50,630 nucleotides of DNA from Chitinophagales bacterium. GTDB lineage: Bacteria > Bacteroidota > Bacteroidia > Chitinophagales > Chitinophagaceae. The stretch lies in the NCBI GenBank assembly GCA_030832085.1, contig JAURJU010000016.1, positions 1 to 50,630 on the forward strand, read 5' to 3'. The first letter of the stretch is position 1, and each line of letters opens with the position of its first letter. The notes below the pieces were generated by a model. It was given only the letters and a program-made list of their open reading frames with translations, ran no database searches and was not told the DNA's origin. The position numbers and the translations under genes were made by a program. This document shows positions 17,244 to 26,125 of the stretch, in pieces.

Positions 17244-17249
17244 TGCAGC

Positions 17250-17281
17250 CAAACATATCCAATAAACGTATCATAGGACAA
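17250..17281 (-). promoter_or_regulatory. Promoter, apparently leaderless, for the acyltransferase gene
   Basis: On the minus strand TTG (17281-17279), exactly 21 bases, then a perfect TATGTTTG (17257-17250). Only six bases separate the -7 element from the ATG at 17243, so the transcript should start at or next to the start codon. Confidence 0.6.
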
Positions 17282-17367
17282 GCATTTTGTCATCCTATAA
17301 GGTGATTGAAATCATGATTTTCTTGAAGACCCCTTAAAATAATGGTAACTTGTACATCAATGACCTG

Positions 17368-17398
17368 TTGAACCTTTTATCGAACTGTTTTAGTTTTG
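17368..17398 (+). promoter_or_regulatory. Promoter for the methyltransferase gene
   Basis: TTG (17368-17370), a 20-base spacer, then a perfect TAGTTTTG (17391-17398). It predicts a leader of about 33 bases before ATG 17438. Confidence 0.55.
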
Positions 17399-17437
17399 TT
17401 TTTGAGGCATGGATTCAACTAAAAATATATTTCTCCA

Positions 17438-18064
17438 ATGCAGTATCCCACCCGGTTAATGGAAGTTCAGGACGGACTGATGCTGCATTTGCCCATTCCG
17501 GAATTGGTCAAGTCAACTTACGAGAATCTGCTCAGAAAGCAAGTCAATACGCCATTTCCTTTTTGGGCTAAAATCTGGCCTTCATCAAAGGCTATGCTTG
17601 AATTCCTTACACTGGAGCCAACTTGGACAACGGGAAAAACGGTATTGGAAATTGGCGCAGGCTTGGCTTTGCCTTCATTTTCCATTGCACATCTGGCCAG
17701 TGAGGTGCTGGTCATAGACCATGCACCTGACGCTGTAGCGTTGATCAATAAAAACATCGATCATTTGCGCGCAAGTAACATAAAGGCAAAATGCCTGGAT
17801 TGGAGTCGCTTTCCAGAACACATCAGTGCCGACACCGTGCTGCTAAGTGATGTCAACTACGCACCCGATGCTTTTGCCCCACTGTTGGAATTGATTGGAA
17901 GATTCATGATGAATGGAACAGTTGTAATCATTGCTACTCCAGAAAGAATCATGGCAGCACCATTTGTTCAGGCGCTGCAGCCATTTATTCAACGCAGTTT
18001 CCTTCATCTGCTTGAAGTGATGGATAGAACAGTAGAGATTCGCATGCTGTTATTGTGGAAATAA
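17438..18064 (+). CDS. Class I SAM-dependent methyltransferase (METTL21/lysine-methyltransferase-like)
   Basis: 208 residues, soluble. Motif I is VLEIGAGLALPSFSIAHLA (about 69-87), followed by an acidic motif II VLVIDHAPDAVALINKNI. The preceding PFPFWAKIWPSSKAMLEFL block is typical of the METTL21/lysine-methyltransferase-like or nicotinamide N-methyltransferase-like branch, and LLSDVNYAPDAFAPLL is the motif IV region. The substrate is probably a protein or small molecule and cannot be named. It is divergent from the acyltransferase and convergent with the 947-residue secreted protein, so it is monocistronic. Confidence 0.85.
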   Translation: MQYPTRLMEVQDGLMLHLPIPELVKSTYENLLRKQVNTPFPFWAKIWPSSKAMLEFLTLEPTWTTGKTVLEIGAGLALPSFSIAHLASEVLVIDHAPDAVALINKNIDHLRASNIKAKCLDWSRFPEHISADTVLLSDVNYAPDAFAPLLELIGRFMMNGTVVIIATPERIMAAPFVQALQPFIQRSFLHLLEVMDRTVEIRMLLLWK

Positions 18065-18115
18065 TACTCCATCAATACAAGCCAGAAATTGTTCAACGGT
18101 TAGCAGCAATAATTT

Positions 18116-20959
18116 TTATTTTTTTCCAAGCATTACCTCTTTGCTTAATTCCTTTTCACCGTTTGTCTTATTTACAGTCAGCGAGAATTGAACATCAGAC
18201 TGATTTTGAAGTGAAACTGTAAATTCGAAAGGATATAGCTTGTCTTCTATCACGAAAGTCTTTCCATTACCAATTTTGTATTGAAGGGTTGCAGTTTTTA
18301 CTTTATTGTCATCATCTTCGAGATATACATACAGGCGATTGTCATAATTCCCCAGGTGCAAAAGCATGGCATTGGCATTTCCTTGTGGTAAATGCACATG
18401 GTCTGTGGTTTTGGTTGTTTCTGTCCCCAATATTTTTTCTTGAAAACCTTTCTGCATCTCAACTCCACTTATTCTTATTGCTGTGATGCCATTGGCGGCA
18501 ACCTGGACAGATGGTTGTATTCCCATAGTGGATAAGCTTATCCACCTGTTGTTTTGCCAAACAGCCATGGATGCAGAAGAAGACAATTTCACAAGTGAAT
18601 CATTGATTGTAAAATTGCTCTTGATATTTTGTTTGGATTGATTGGTAAATGCAATAAACAGGGTGTCAGATTTTCTCGCAGAAACATAATTCAATTCGAC
18701 ATTATCGGTTTGAAGCAGCCCTCCTGGCATCCAGAGCTTGACATTGTTGGCCGAATAGAATTTTCCGCTGCGTGCACCATACATTTTACTTTGCAGGTAA
18801 GCATATCCTTCAATGTATTCAGCAGGAAAATCAATGGCACCTTTGCTGCGGATAAATACATCTGATACAAGGTAGTCCAAAAGCATGGATGCCATGGGTA
18901 AAATATGGTTGTAGTGAAATGAATTTACGCTCTGGTCCAAATGCTTGTGAAATGGAAAGTCAACCTTTTCATATGCAGTTGTTCTTTCAGTATTGATATG
19001 ATAACCAGGAAAGCTCCTGTAACGCCCAATAACAGCAGCTTTTGCAACATTCACCAAAAAGCTGTCATTGGCATAATAACCCAATCGCAACATCCAGGGA
19101 GCAAAATTGGCCATGAAGATACCCCGATGACCTGTTGAAGTGCCGGAAGATTCAGGCGTAAGACCAATTTCTGAAAGGCGCCAAGCCGGCACTTTTTCCT
19201 CAGGATAATACATTTGTTTGTGGCCTTTTGATTTGAGGTACCAGTAATAGGGGGCTTTACCATCTTTATTTACAGTAACCAAACTGTCTGGTATAGCGGG
19301 TATCATCCAAATAAACTGCGAATAATTCCTGGCGCCTTCGACTGCAGCATCTAAAAAAGGCTTCTCTTTTGTTATCTCGTATAGCCGTAACAATTCAACC
19401 CATCGGTTTGTATAAGCTGGCCAAAAGAAAAAACCACCCGAAAACGGGTCTGTAAAATCAGTTTGAGCCTTGTTGACTCTTGTCCTTATGTAAGCAGTAG
19501 CTTTAGTGATGGCAGTCTTTAGGTAAGCTGAATCGCCTGTTGTTGTAAACAAATGCATGGCGTTTATCCAGCTGTTCCCTTTTTCCTCTACATCGAGGTT
19601 CCGGGTTCTCGCATTTGCATATTCCTTTTCCATCAGCGCTAAAAAAAAGGGATTTTGCTTTCCGAGAACCGTATAAAGCGCCCCGAGTTCTGACATGGGT
19701 GCAACCGGTCCTTTCAATCTCCTTGAAGGATTTTGAATTTTTTGTGTGCTGTCAAGACTGAAAAGAAATTTTTCCCTTGAGAGCATGTATTCTATTTGAG
19801 GGTAAGCTCTTTTTTCAAACATGTTTGCATCGTCACGTACAATGGACAGTTCCAATGGATTAAGGCTGGAAACGTTTTTTACTGTACCAGGTACATCAGT
19901 AGCATAAGCATATCCTTTCAAACTATCGACATACCAAGTATATGCAGACATAGAGTAGTCCACGATATTGTCAAGTGTTTTGTTCAATGTACTGATGGCA
20001 TTGCTGCGGTAGTCCTTGAAACCAAACAATTTTCGGGCAATCCACTCATATGCGCGGTTGATTGGCTGTGGCTCTACCACGAGATGTAATGTAAACTGGA
20101 AGTGTTCACCTGACTTCATCTTTGAATGGTATCCTCCGGGAATCGGCGCATAAACACTGGGTTGAATATTGTTTTGCGCATTCATCAGGCCAATTCCAAA
20201 TTGGCTGTTTGCCAAAACTGGCAGCGGTTGAAACGGGATGGCATCAGGTGAAGCCATTACACCTATTGTGTTTTTGCCGTCATACGCCATTGTGGTTGGC
20301 AGTGTTGCCATAAAAGCGGGTGTGAGAAAAGCATTTTCCGGAATCCTTTTTTCTTGCCAGATCAATGGTTGCCATATGGCTACTGCTTTCTCCGCTGTCA
20401 AAATCGGGGCACCCGTGTATCCCACACTGAAATACCCATCCACCAAAGGTTCCAGTTCGTAATGTAAAATGGGGTAGGGCTTTGCATATTTTAAAACATA
20501 GGCTTTTAAAATGAATTTTTCGGAAACAGGAAAATCAAAGAATGTAGTGTCGCCTGAATGTCGAACAAGGTTCGCTTTCATCGCCGTCGATTCTCCTGCA
20601 TTGTGAATTGCGCCTGTCCGTTTTTGAGGCGCTTTTCTTAAAATCTGGTCATCAAAACCATCTCCAGCAGTTTCTTTTCCAATTCCTTTTTGAACAAAAT
20701 CAGCCTTGCTGCTGTCCTTCACTTTCCAGGTTAAAACATTGTAAGAGACCGTTTTGATGTTCACTGGTTTTAGGGCCATATCAGGATCGGCCGTATTGTA
20801 CAATACGTTGAAGAAAGGCTCAAAGGGGTAAGACAATTTTCCTGATTGAACTTGAATTGTTTTGTTCTCGACAACCACGGATAATTGGGCTTTTACTGAA
20901 ATCCAGAGAGACAACTGGATCAGAAGGAAGAGTGTAGACGACTTATTGATTATTTTCAT
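18116..20959 (-). CDS. Large secreted protein of unknown function, six-hairpin-like
   Basis: 947 residues with a signal peptide (MKIINKSSTLFLLIQLSLWI... SVKAQ). I do not recognise a named family. The first 320 residues look like beta-sandwich. The middle (about 340-740) is rich in paired helices such as NRWVELLRLYEITKEKPFLD and MANFAPWMLRLGYYANDSFL, the look of an (alpha/alpha)-barrel as in many glycoside hydrolases and polysaccharide lyases. The last 200 residues look beta-rich again (SDTLFIAFTNQSKQNIKSNF). Many aromatic residues in the middle suit glycan binding. It probably acts in the periplasm or outside the cell on a polysaccharide; the reaction is not predictable. It lies next to, and divergent from, an LTA-synthase-family gene. 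Confidence 0.85.
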   Translation of the reverse strand: MKIINKSSTLFLLIQLSLWISVKAQLSVVVENKTIQVQSGKLSYPFEPFFNVLYNTADPDMALKPVNIKTVSYNVLTWKVKDSSKADFVQKGIGKETAGDGFDDQILRKAPQKRTGAIHNAGESTAMKANLVRHSGDTTFFDFPVSEKFILKAYVLKYAKPYPILHYELEPLVDGYFSVGYTGAPILTAEKAVAIWQPLIWQEKRIPENAFLTPAFMATLPTTMAYDGKNTIGVMASPDAIPFQPLPVLANSQFGIGLMNAQNNIQPSVYAPIPGGYHSKMKSGEHFQFTLHLVVEPQPINRAYEWIARKLFGFKDYRSNAISTLNKTLDNIVDYSMSAYTWYVDSLKGYAYATDVPGTVKNVSSLNPLELSIVRDDANMFEKRAYPQIEYMLSREKFLFSLDSTQKIQNPSRRLKGPVAPMSELGALYTVLGKQNPFFLALMEKEYANARTRNLDVEEKGNSWINAMHLFTTTGDSAYLKTAITKATAYIRTRVNKAQTDFTDPFSGGFFFWPAYTNRWVELLRLYEITKEKPFLDAAVEGARNYSQFIWMIPAIPDSLVTVNKDGKAPYYWYLKSKGHKQMYYPEEKVPAWRLSEIGLTPESSGTSTGHRGIFMANFAPWMLRLGYYANDSFLVNVAKAAVIGRYRSFPGYHINTERTTAYEKVDFPFHKHLDQSVNSFHYNHILPMASMLLDYLVSDVFIRSKGAIDFPAEYIEGYAYLQSKMYGARSGKFYSANNVKLWMPGGLLQTDNVELNYVSARKSDTLFIAFTNQSKQNIKSNFTINDSLVKLSSSASMAVWQNNRWISLSTMGIQPSVQVAANGITAIRISGVEMQKGFQEKILGTETTKTTDHVHLPQGNANAMLLHLGNYDNRLYVYLEDDDNKVKTATLQYKIGNGKTFVIEDKLYPFEFTVSLQNQSDVQFSLTVNKTNGEKELSKEVMLGKK

Positions 20960-21078
20960 TTTCTTGTATATCTCGTGACAATTTGAAATTGGTATATCGG
21001 TTGTATTTATATCAACACGCCCTCATGATCCAACATGTCCTAAAAATAAGGGAAGTTTACGTGGTTGCAGTCTATTAT

Positions 21079-21111
21079 TTTGCAGAATTTACTAGTGTTC
21101 ACGTATTTTTG
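21079..21111 (+). promoter_or_regulatory. Promoter for the first LTA-synthase-family gene
   Basis: TTTG (21079-21082), a 21-base spacer, then a perfect TATTTTTG (21104-21111), in the AT-rich 193-base divergent region. The predicted leader is about 35 bases before ATG 21153. Confidence 0.5.
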
Positions 21112-21152
21112 TTTTCAATTCACAAGGCATCATTAATATGACAATTTTCTAA

Positions 21153-23036
21153 ATGTTTTCTAGTTTACGTTCCACGGGCTCCCTTTTTTCAAGGCTCATC
21201 TTTTTCTGGCTATTTTCTTTTTTTCTAGAAAGGCTGATATCTGTTATTTATTTTATCGAGAAGCTTCCATCTCGTCACTGGATTGATTTTCGTGATATTT
21301 TCATCAATTCCTTTAGGCTAGACCTTTCAATGGCTGCCTATCTGATATCTATTCCTTTGGTTGTAGTGATTTTTCTGCAATATTTTGACAAGAAATCATG
21401 GGCAAAAATATTTTTTCAAATTTATCAGCCGTTGTTCATTTTGTTTTTTCTCATCATAGGCTTTGTGAATTTGAATTTATATCGAGAATGGGGAACCAAA
21501 TTAAACTATAAAGCAATCGTCACCTTTATTGAATTTCCCTATGAAGTTGCAATTTCCGGTTCTACTTGGGCATTGTTGATTCCTGCTTTATTGTATTCAT
21601 CACTTGGAATTCTCCTGTTCAAATTGAATAAAGTACTGCATGATGCTGCTGACTTTACGTCAATCCGTGGAACTGTTATTATAAAAAGTGTGGTATCGAT
21701 TTTGATCCTGGGATTAAACCTTTTTTGTATCCGGGGAGGTTGGCAGTTGAGTCCTATTAACGTTAGCATGTCACAGTATTCGAATGTTCCTGTATACAAC
21801 CACCTTGCTACAAATACCATGTGGCAGCTGATGCAGAATACCTATCTTGAATTAATTCCCCTCAAATCCCGATATGTATATTTTCCTCAGGGTGAAATGG
21901 AAAAGCTTCTTTTAGAGGAAAAAGGAGCAGATAGCTCAATACATATTCTCAAGCCTGATGCCATTTCACCCAATATTGTCTTCATTATATTGGAAAGTTT
22001 CACTGCAGATGTTATTGAAAGTTTGGGTGGCGAACCTGGAATTACACCCAATATAGAATCCATAATAAAAGAGGGAGTGCTTTTCACCCATCTCTATTCT
22101 ACTGGTGAGAGGACCGATAAAGGTATCATCGCAGTGTTAAGTTCTTTTCCTGCACAACCTACCAGAAGTATCATTCGGGAAAACCATAAGCAAATTCATC
22201 TTTCTTCTATTTCTCAAGCGTTCAAGAAAAACAATTACAATACATCCTTTTATTATGGTGGAGAGAGTGAATTTTTTGGTTTGAAATCGTATCTGATTTC
22301 ACATGCATATGATGCTGTGATTGATAAAAATTCATTTCATTCCAAAGATTTTAATTCCAAGTGGGGCGCACATGATGGTGTTTTGTTCGACAAGCATCTT
22401 GCAGATATGAAAACGAATAAACCCCCTTTTTTTTCAACGGTACTTACCTTATCTAACCACGAACCTTTCGAATTTCCAATTCCTGCGAAATTCAAAGGAA
22501 ACGGTTTTTCCGACTTGTTTAGGAATACCGCATACTATACTGATTTCTCTTTGGGTAACTATTTTAAAGAGGCAAAAAAGCAATCTTGGTACGCGAATAC
22601 ATTGTTTGTCATTGTGGCAGATCATGGACATCGATTGCCATTGGAAAAATACGAAATATGGGATTCGAGAAGGCATCGTATACCTTTGATACTGTACGGG
22701 AATGTCATTAAGGAAGAATTTCACGGCTATAAGAATGCCATTTATGGTAGCCAGACTGATATTTCTCAAACCATATTGAACCAACTTGGCATAAAGGTTA
22801 AACCAAATTTTTGGAGCCACGACCTTCTTCGTTCCAATCAAAAAGATGGCTTTGCTTTTTTTGATTGGGACAATGGATTCGGCTTGGTGGGTAAAGATTT
22901 TTCTCTTAGCTACAATGAGGATGCACATAGATTGATATCGTTCAATTCTAAAGATTCATCAATCAACAAAGAGAATAAGATCAATTTTGCAAAAGCATAC
23001 ATGCAAAAGATATTTAGCGAATATTTGAAATATTGA
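21153..23036 (+). CDS. LTA-synthase-family membrane phospho-transferase (Thr nucleophile)
   Basis: 627 residues. Four to five membrane helices occupy about the first 195 residues, followed by a large periplasmic sulfatase/alkaline-phosphatase-fold domain. The metal-site opening is NIVFIILESF with E281. The nucleophile region LYSTGERTDKGI gives T321 at the position of the catalytic threonine of LtaS. VADHGHRLP carries the late metal-binding Asp-His pair, and KWGAHDGVLFDKH is a family block. LtaS-type enzymes transfer phosphoglycerol from phosphatidylglycerol and release diacylglycerol; relatives transfer phosphoglycerol or phosphoethanolamine to glycans or lipids. The acceptor here is unknown. 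It converges with a second family member, with 10 bases between the stops. Confidence 0.92.
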   Translation: MFSSLRSTGSLFSRLIFFWLFSFFLERLISVIYFIEKLPSRHWIDFRDIFINSFRLDLSMAAYLISIPLVVVIFLQYFDKKSWAKIFFQIYQPLFILFFLIIGFVNLNLYREWGTKLNYKAIVTFIEFPYEVAISGSTWALLIPALLYSSLGILLFKLNKVLHDAADFTSIRGTVIIKSVVSILILGLNLFCIRGGWQLSPINVSMSQYSNVPVYNHLATNTMWQLMQNTYLELIPLKSRYVYFPQGEMEKLLLEEKGADSSIHILKPDAISPNIVFIILESFTADVIESLGGEPGITPNIESIIKEGVLFTHLYSTGERTDKGIIAVLSSFPAQPTRSIIRENHKQIHLSSISQAFKKNNYNTSFYYGGESEFFGLKSYLISHAYDAVIDKNSFHSKDFNSKWGAHDGVLFDKHLADMKTNKPPFFSTVLTLSNHEPFEFPIPAKFKGNGFSDLFRNTAYYTDFSLGNYFKEAKKQSWYANTLFVIVADHGHRLPLEKYEIWDSRRHRIPLILYGNVIKEEFHGYKNAIYGSQTDISQTILNQLGIKVKPNFWSHDLLRSNQKDGFAFFDWDNGFGLVGKDFSLSYNEDAHRLISFNSKDSSINKENKINFAKAYMQKIFSEYLKY

Positions 23037-23046
23037 TTGGGTGATT

Positions 23047-24969
23047 TTATTCTACAACCAACCTATCATCTATCAACCTGTTGTGGTATTGTTGTATGAA
23101 TGCCCTAACTGTGTTTTCCATGCTGTCTTTTTTGGACCTCATCTTGGAAAGTAGATTGTCATTCAATTTTGGATCTTTGATGTAGTTGTAGAGAGATGAT
23201 GCATTTTTATCATTCAATTGCAAAACATATTGTCCATCAAAAAGCTGAAATCCATGGTGAAAGTTGATGGCAATATTTTTTCTGTTCTCATCAAAGATAT
23301 TTTCTCCAAAGCTTAAGTATGGCTTGTCATAGTGCAAGTAGGACAATACAGATGGCATGATGTCAACCTGTTGAACAATATTTTTTTCTACTTTTTTTAT
23401 GCTGCTGTCACCTGGATGGTAAAAAACTATAGGAACTGACATGTTTCCCCAACTTGTATTGTATTCGGGAAAATGTGAAATTGATGCATGGTCGCCTGTA
23501 ATCACAAACAAAGTGTTTTTAAACCACTTCATTGTTTTAGCTGTTTCAAAAAATCTTCTAAGCGCCATATCGGTATATCCTATTGTTTCTCTCAAGGGGT
23601 GATCCCCCTTGTCAAATTTGTTTTTGTATTGCTCAGGAACCACGAATGGTTCATGTGATGAGACACTAAATAAAGTACCAAAAAAAGGTTGTTTTAATGA
23701 GTTCAGTTTCCTTGCGGTAAATTGGAAAAATGGTTCATCCCAAATTCCCCATGTACCATCAAAATCAGCATCATTTCCATACTCATTCATGCCATAATAC
23801 TTTTGTATGCCTATCAAATTATTAAGCGCTTTGAATCCCATGGATCCATTGGGTGCACCATGAAAAAAGGCAGTGGTGTAGCCTTTCTCATTCAATATCG
23901 CTGGAAGGCTTTTTGTTTTATTTGTGATGTAGGGTGTAAGCACAAAAGGAATTTCGCCAGCTGGTATGCCCATTAGTACAGAAGGCAGTGCATCAATGGA
24001 TTTTCTACCGTTTGCAAAAGAATACAAATTGGTTCTGCCTTCTCCCAATAAGGAGTCTAAAAAAGGGGTATAACCCTTGTAAGTTCCATTTGCCAGTTCC
24101 TTGTTGTAAAAGCCCACGGATTCCCTTCCAAAACTCTCAAGTATGATGATGACAACATTGTTAAACCTGAACGATTCTTTTTTTGAAAGGTTCCTAATGG
24201 GATTGAAGTATTCTGCAACCTGTTCCTCTTTAAAATAATTCTCTATTGTATAGAATTCCTGTTGCATGGTTCTGAAAATGCAAAATGGTGTATTCAATAT
24301 GAGCGGAACCAATACAGGATTCTTGCTGTATTCCCCTGCATTGCTCATGGTGATTGGCCTGGTGGTGTATTTAAAATCCCCACGCACTCCTCCAATTGCA
24401 AGGACTGGAATCAACAACAACATGGCAAAATTACCTATGTGCAAATAGGTTGTTTGAGTCTTTTTTTCAATAGATTTTGAAATTATTTTAAATACGCATC
24501 CCAGAAGGAATGAAAATGCAATGAAAAGGGGGAGCATGTACCAGTAATGCAACAAAGATTTAAGGAGTATGGTTGTGATATTATTTTCATTTGAAAACTC
24601 CTTGAAAATCATCCAAGTTGATCTTCTGAGTGTAAACCTAAAATATACCATATCCAGCATGCTAAAAGCAAGCATCAGCATGTTTGTAATCAGATAGATT
24701 GAGCCTGAAATTTTCCGAAACGCCATTTTGTGCCTAAACGGGAAGGGTTGTATTTGCAAAAGGATAAATAAAGAATTGGTATAAATAACTGCCGCCAAAT
24801 CAAATTTTACCCCACCTGAAATGATATTTAGCCACTCGCTGAGTTTGATTTCGGGGAAATAATTATAATTCAAAAAGTAAAAAAGGTATCGCGTTAAGTG
24901 TAATAGCAAGAAGGAGAGTCCGAGTTGGGCCAAAAGTGCAGAATATATATTGGTATATATCTTTTTCAA
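23047..24969 (-). CDS. LTA-synthase-family membrane phospho-transferase (Ser at nucleophile position)
   Basis: 640 residues. N-terminal membrane helices run to about 200, followed by the sulfatase-fold periplasmic domain. The metal-site opening is NVVIIILESF with E278. The nucleophile region reads SFANGRKSIDALPSVLMGIP, placing S324 where LtaS has Thr. FVITGDHASISHFP holds the late Asp-His pair. The Ser-bearing GR-K-S-I pattern seems common among Bacteroidota members and may mark a different acceptor or donor. The gene starts 19 bases after the stop of the lipid kinase, so the two are one minus-strand operon, which fits recycling of the diacylglycerol left behind by such enzymes. Confidence 0.92.
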   Translation of the reverse strand: MKKIYTNIYSALLAQLGLSFLLLHLTRYLFYFLNYNYFPEIKLSEWLNIISGGVKFDLAAVIYTNSLFILLQIQPFPFRHKMAFRKISGSIYLITNMLMLAFSMLDMVYFRFTLRRSTWMIFKEFSNENNITTILLKSLLHYWYMLPLFIAFSFLLGCVFKIISKSIEKKTQTTYLHIGNFAMLLLIPVLAIGGVRGDFKYTTRPITMSNAGEYSKNPVLVPLILNTPFCIFRTMQQEFYTIENYFKEEQVAEYFNPIRNLSKKESFRFNNVVIIILESFGRESVGFYNKELANGTYKGYTPFLDSLLGEGRTNLYSFANGRKSIDALPSVLMGIPAGEIPFVLTPYITNKTKSLPAILNEKGYTTAFFHGAPNGSMGFKALNNLIGIQKYYGMNEYGNDADFDGTWGIWDEPFFQFTARKLNSLKQPFFGTLFSVSSHEPFVVPEQYKNKFDKGDHPLRETIGYTDMALRRFFETAKTMKWFKNTLFVITGDHASISHFPEYNTSWGNMSVPIVFYHPGDSSIKKVEKNIVQQVDIMPSVLSYLHYDKPYLSFGENIFDENRKNIAINFHHGFQLFDGQYVLQLNDKNASSLYNYIKDPKLNDNLLSKMRSKKDSMENTVRAFIQQYHNRLIDDRLVVE

Positions 24970-24987
24970 TGATATCAGAATAAAAAT

Positions 24988-25839
24988 TTAAACAATCACA
25001 TTCAAGGCATTGGGTAAAATGCTCACTTTTAATTTTTCTTCTTTTGTTATATGGCTTTCACCATCCAAGTGCAATGGTTGATTTGACGGGCAATCAATGC
25101 AAATGTTGTTTGCTGTTAAAATGTCTACATTTCTGGATTTGTGTATATTTTTCAAGAAAAGTCGTATTCCCAATGTTAGCAGGAAGAATGGATTCGACTT
25201 TTTGATTTTTATGATTTCAAAATTTCCATCCTGTATATCTGCGAAAGGAGAAATATAAGCATTGTTGCCATATTGGTTTGCATTGGCAATGGTCAGCAAA
25301 AAAAGGGTTTCTTTTTTCCCTTCTTCAATTTCTATATCAATTGGTTTGAAATTTTTAATGGCAATGAAGATGGCAAGAATATAATTCAGTAATCCTCTTT
25401 TTTTTCTTTTGTCGAAAATTTCAGCAACCGCAGCGTCAAATCCTATACCTGCAGTACAAAAAAACAGCTTTTCGCCAAGTGTGCAAGCATCAATCTGTAT
25501 TGTTTTACCATGCGTAGCTGTGTTAAGTGCTTTTTGGGGATTCATGGAAATTCCCAAATGTCGCGCAAGACCATTGCCGGATCCCATTGGTATTATTCCA
25601 AGAGGTATATCTGTTTTTACTAAAATTGAAGCGACTTTATTGATGGTGCCATCACCGCCTACGGCAATGATTTTTTCTGCACCAAGTGCAATTGCCTTTT
25701 GGGTCAATTCGCATTCTTCATTTTTATTTTTTGTTTCTAATATGATGTTATTGGGATTCGCTCTGATAAACTCTATCAGTGCCAAACGCTTTTTCGGTCC
25801 AAAATTTCCAGCTATGGGGTTATAAATGAAATAGTGCAT
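24988..25839 (-). CDS. Diacylglycerol-kinase-family lipid kinase (DgkB/YegS-like)
   Basis: 283 residues, cytoplasmic or membrane-associated. The catalytic-domain motif IIAVGGDGTINKVASIL is near 57-73, with the second block IPLGIIPMGSGNGLARHLGI. An all-beta C-terminal half follows, with GIGFDAAVAEIFDKRKK and LHLDGESH near the end. DgkB-like enzymes phosphorylate diacylglycerol to phosphatidic acid; YegS-like relatives use other lipids, including phosphatidylglycerol or sphingoid bases. It is the first gene of the operon with the Ser-type LTA-synthase-family protein, which argues for diacylglycerol as substrate. It has no canonical promoter in the AT-rich upstream gap. Sphingosine kinase activity is an alternative, since many Bacteroidota make sphingolipids. 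Confidence 0.9.
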   Translation of the reverse strand: MHYFIYNPIAGNFGPKKRLALIEFIRANPNNIILETKNKNEECELTQKAIALGAEKIIAVGGDGTINKVASILVKTDIPLGIIPMGSGNGLARHLGISMNPQKALNTATHGKTIQIDACTLGEKLFFCTAGIGFDAAVAEIFDKRKKRGLLNYILAIFIAIKNFKPIDIEIEEGKKETLFLLTIANANQYGNNAYISPFADIQDGNFEIIKIKKSNPFFLLTLGIRLFLKNIHKSRNVDILTANNICIDCPSNQPLHLDGESHITKEEKLKVSILPNALNVIV

Positions 25840-25982
25840 TTTGTGAATGGCTTGTGCTCTGTGCAGTTGTTTTGTTTCCCAAGGTATAAAAAATTACATT
25901 TTTATTTTTTATATAAGCTTTCAAAGCTCTTTACTTGAATACTGTTTAGACTCAAGGGACTTTCTGTAGAATGCTTCAGCAT

Positions 25983-26017
25983 AAAAAAACCACCATAACA
26001 TCAGTTACAGTGGTTTT
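25983..26017 (-). terminator. Intrinsic terminator of the tRNA-Arg gene
   Basis: Read on the minus strand, three bases after the tRNA, AAAACCACTGTAAC pairs with GTTATGGTGGTTTT around a TGAT loop (14 pairs, two of them G-U), followed by further T residues. Confidence 0.75.
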
Positions 26018-26019
26018 CG

Positions 26020-26093
26020 TGACCCCGTCAGGATTCAAACCTGAAACCTTTTGATCCGTAGTCAAATGCTCTATTCAATTGAGCTACGGGGCC
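26020..26093 (-). tRNA. tRNA-Arg (anticodon ACG)
   Basis: A full cloverleaf on the minus strand: acceptor GGCCCCG/CGGGGTC, D stem GCTC/GAGC, anticodon stem TTTGA/TCAAA with loop CTACGGA (anticodon ACG, read as ICG), variable AGGTT, and T stem TCAGG/CCTGA with loop TTTGAAT. Discriminator A; the CCA end is not encoded. Confidence 0.97.
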
Positions 26094-26104
26094 TTGGTGG
26101 GTTG

Positions 26105-26112
26105 CAAATATA
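26105..26112 (-). promoter_or_regulatory. -7 promoter element of tRNA-Arg
   Basis: A perfect TATATTTG on the minus strand, 11 bases before the tRNA 5' end. No clear TTG is present at -33, which is common for strong tRNA promoters read here. Confidence 0.45.
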
Positions 26113-26125
26113 CGAGTTTTGTAAA

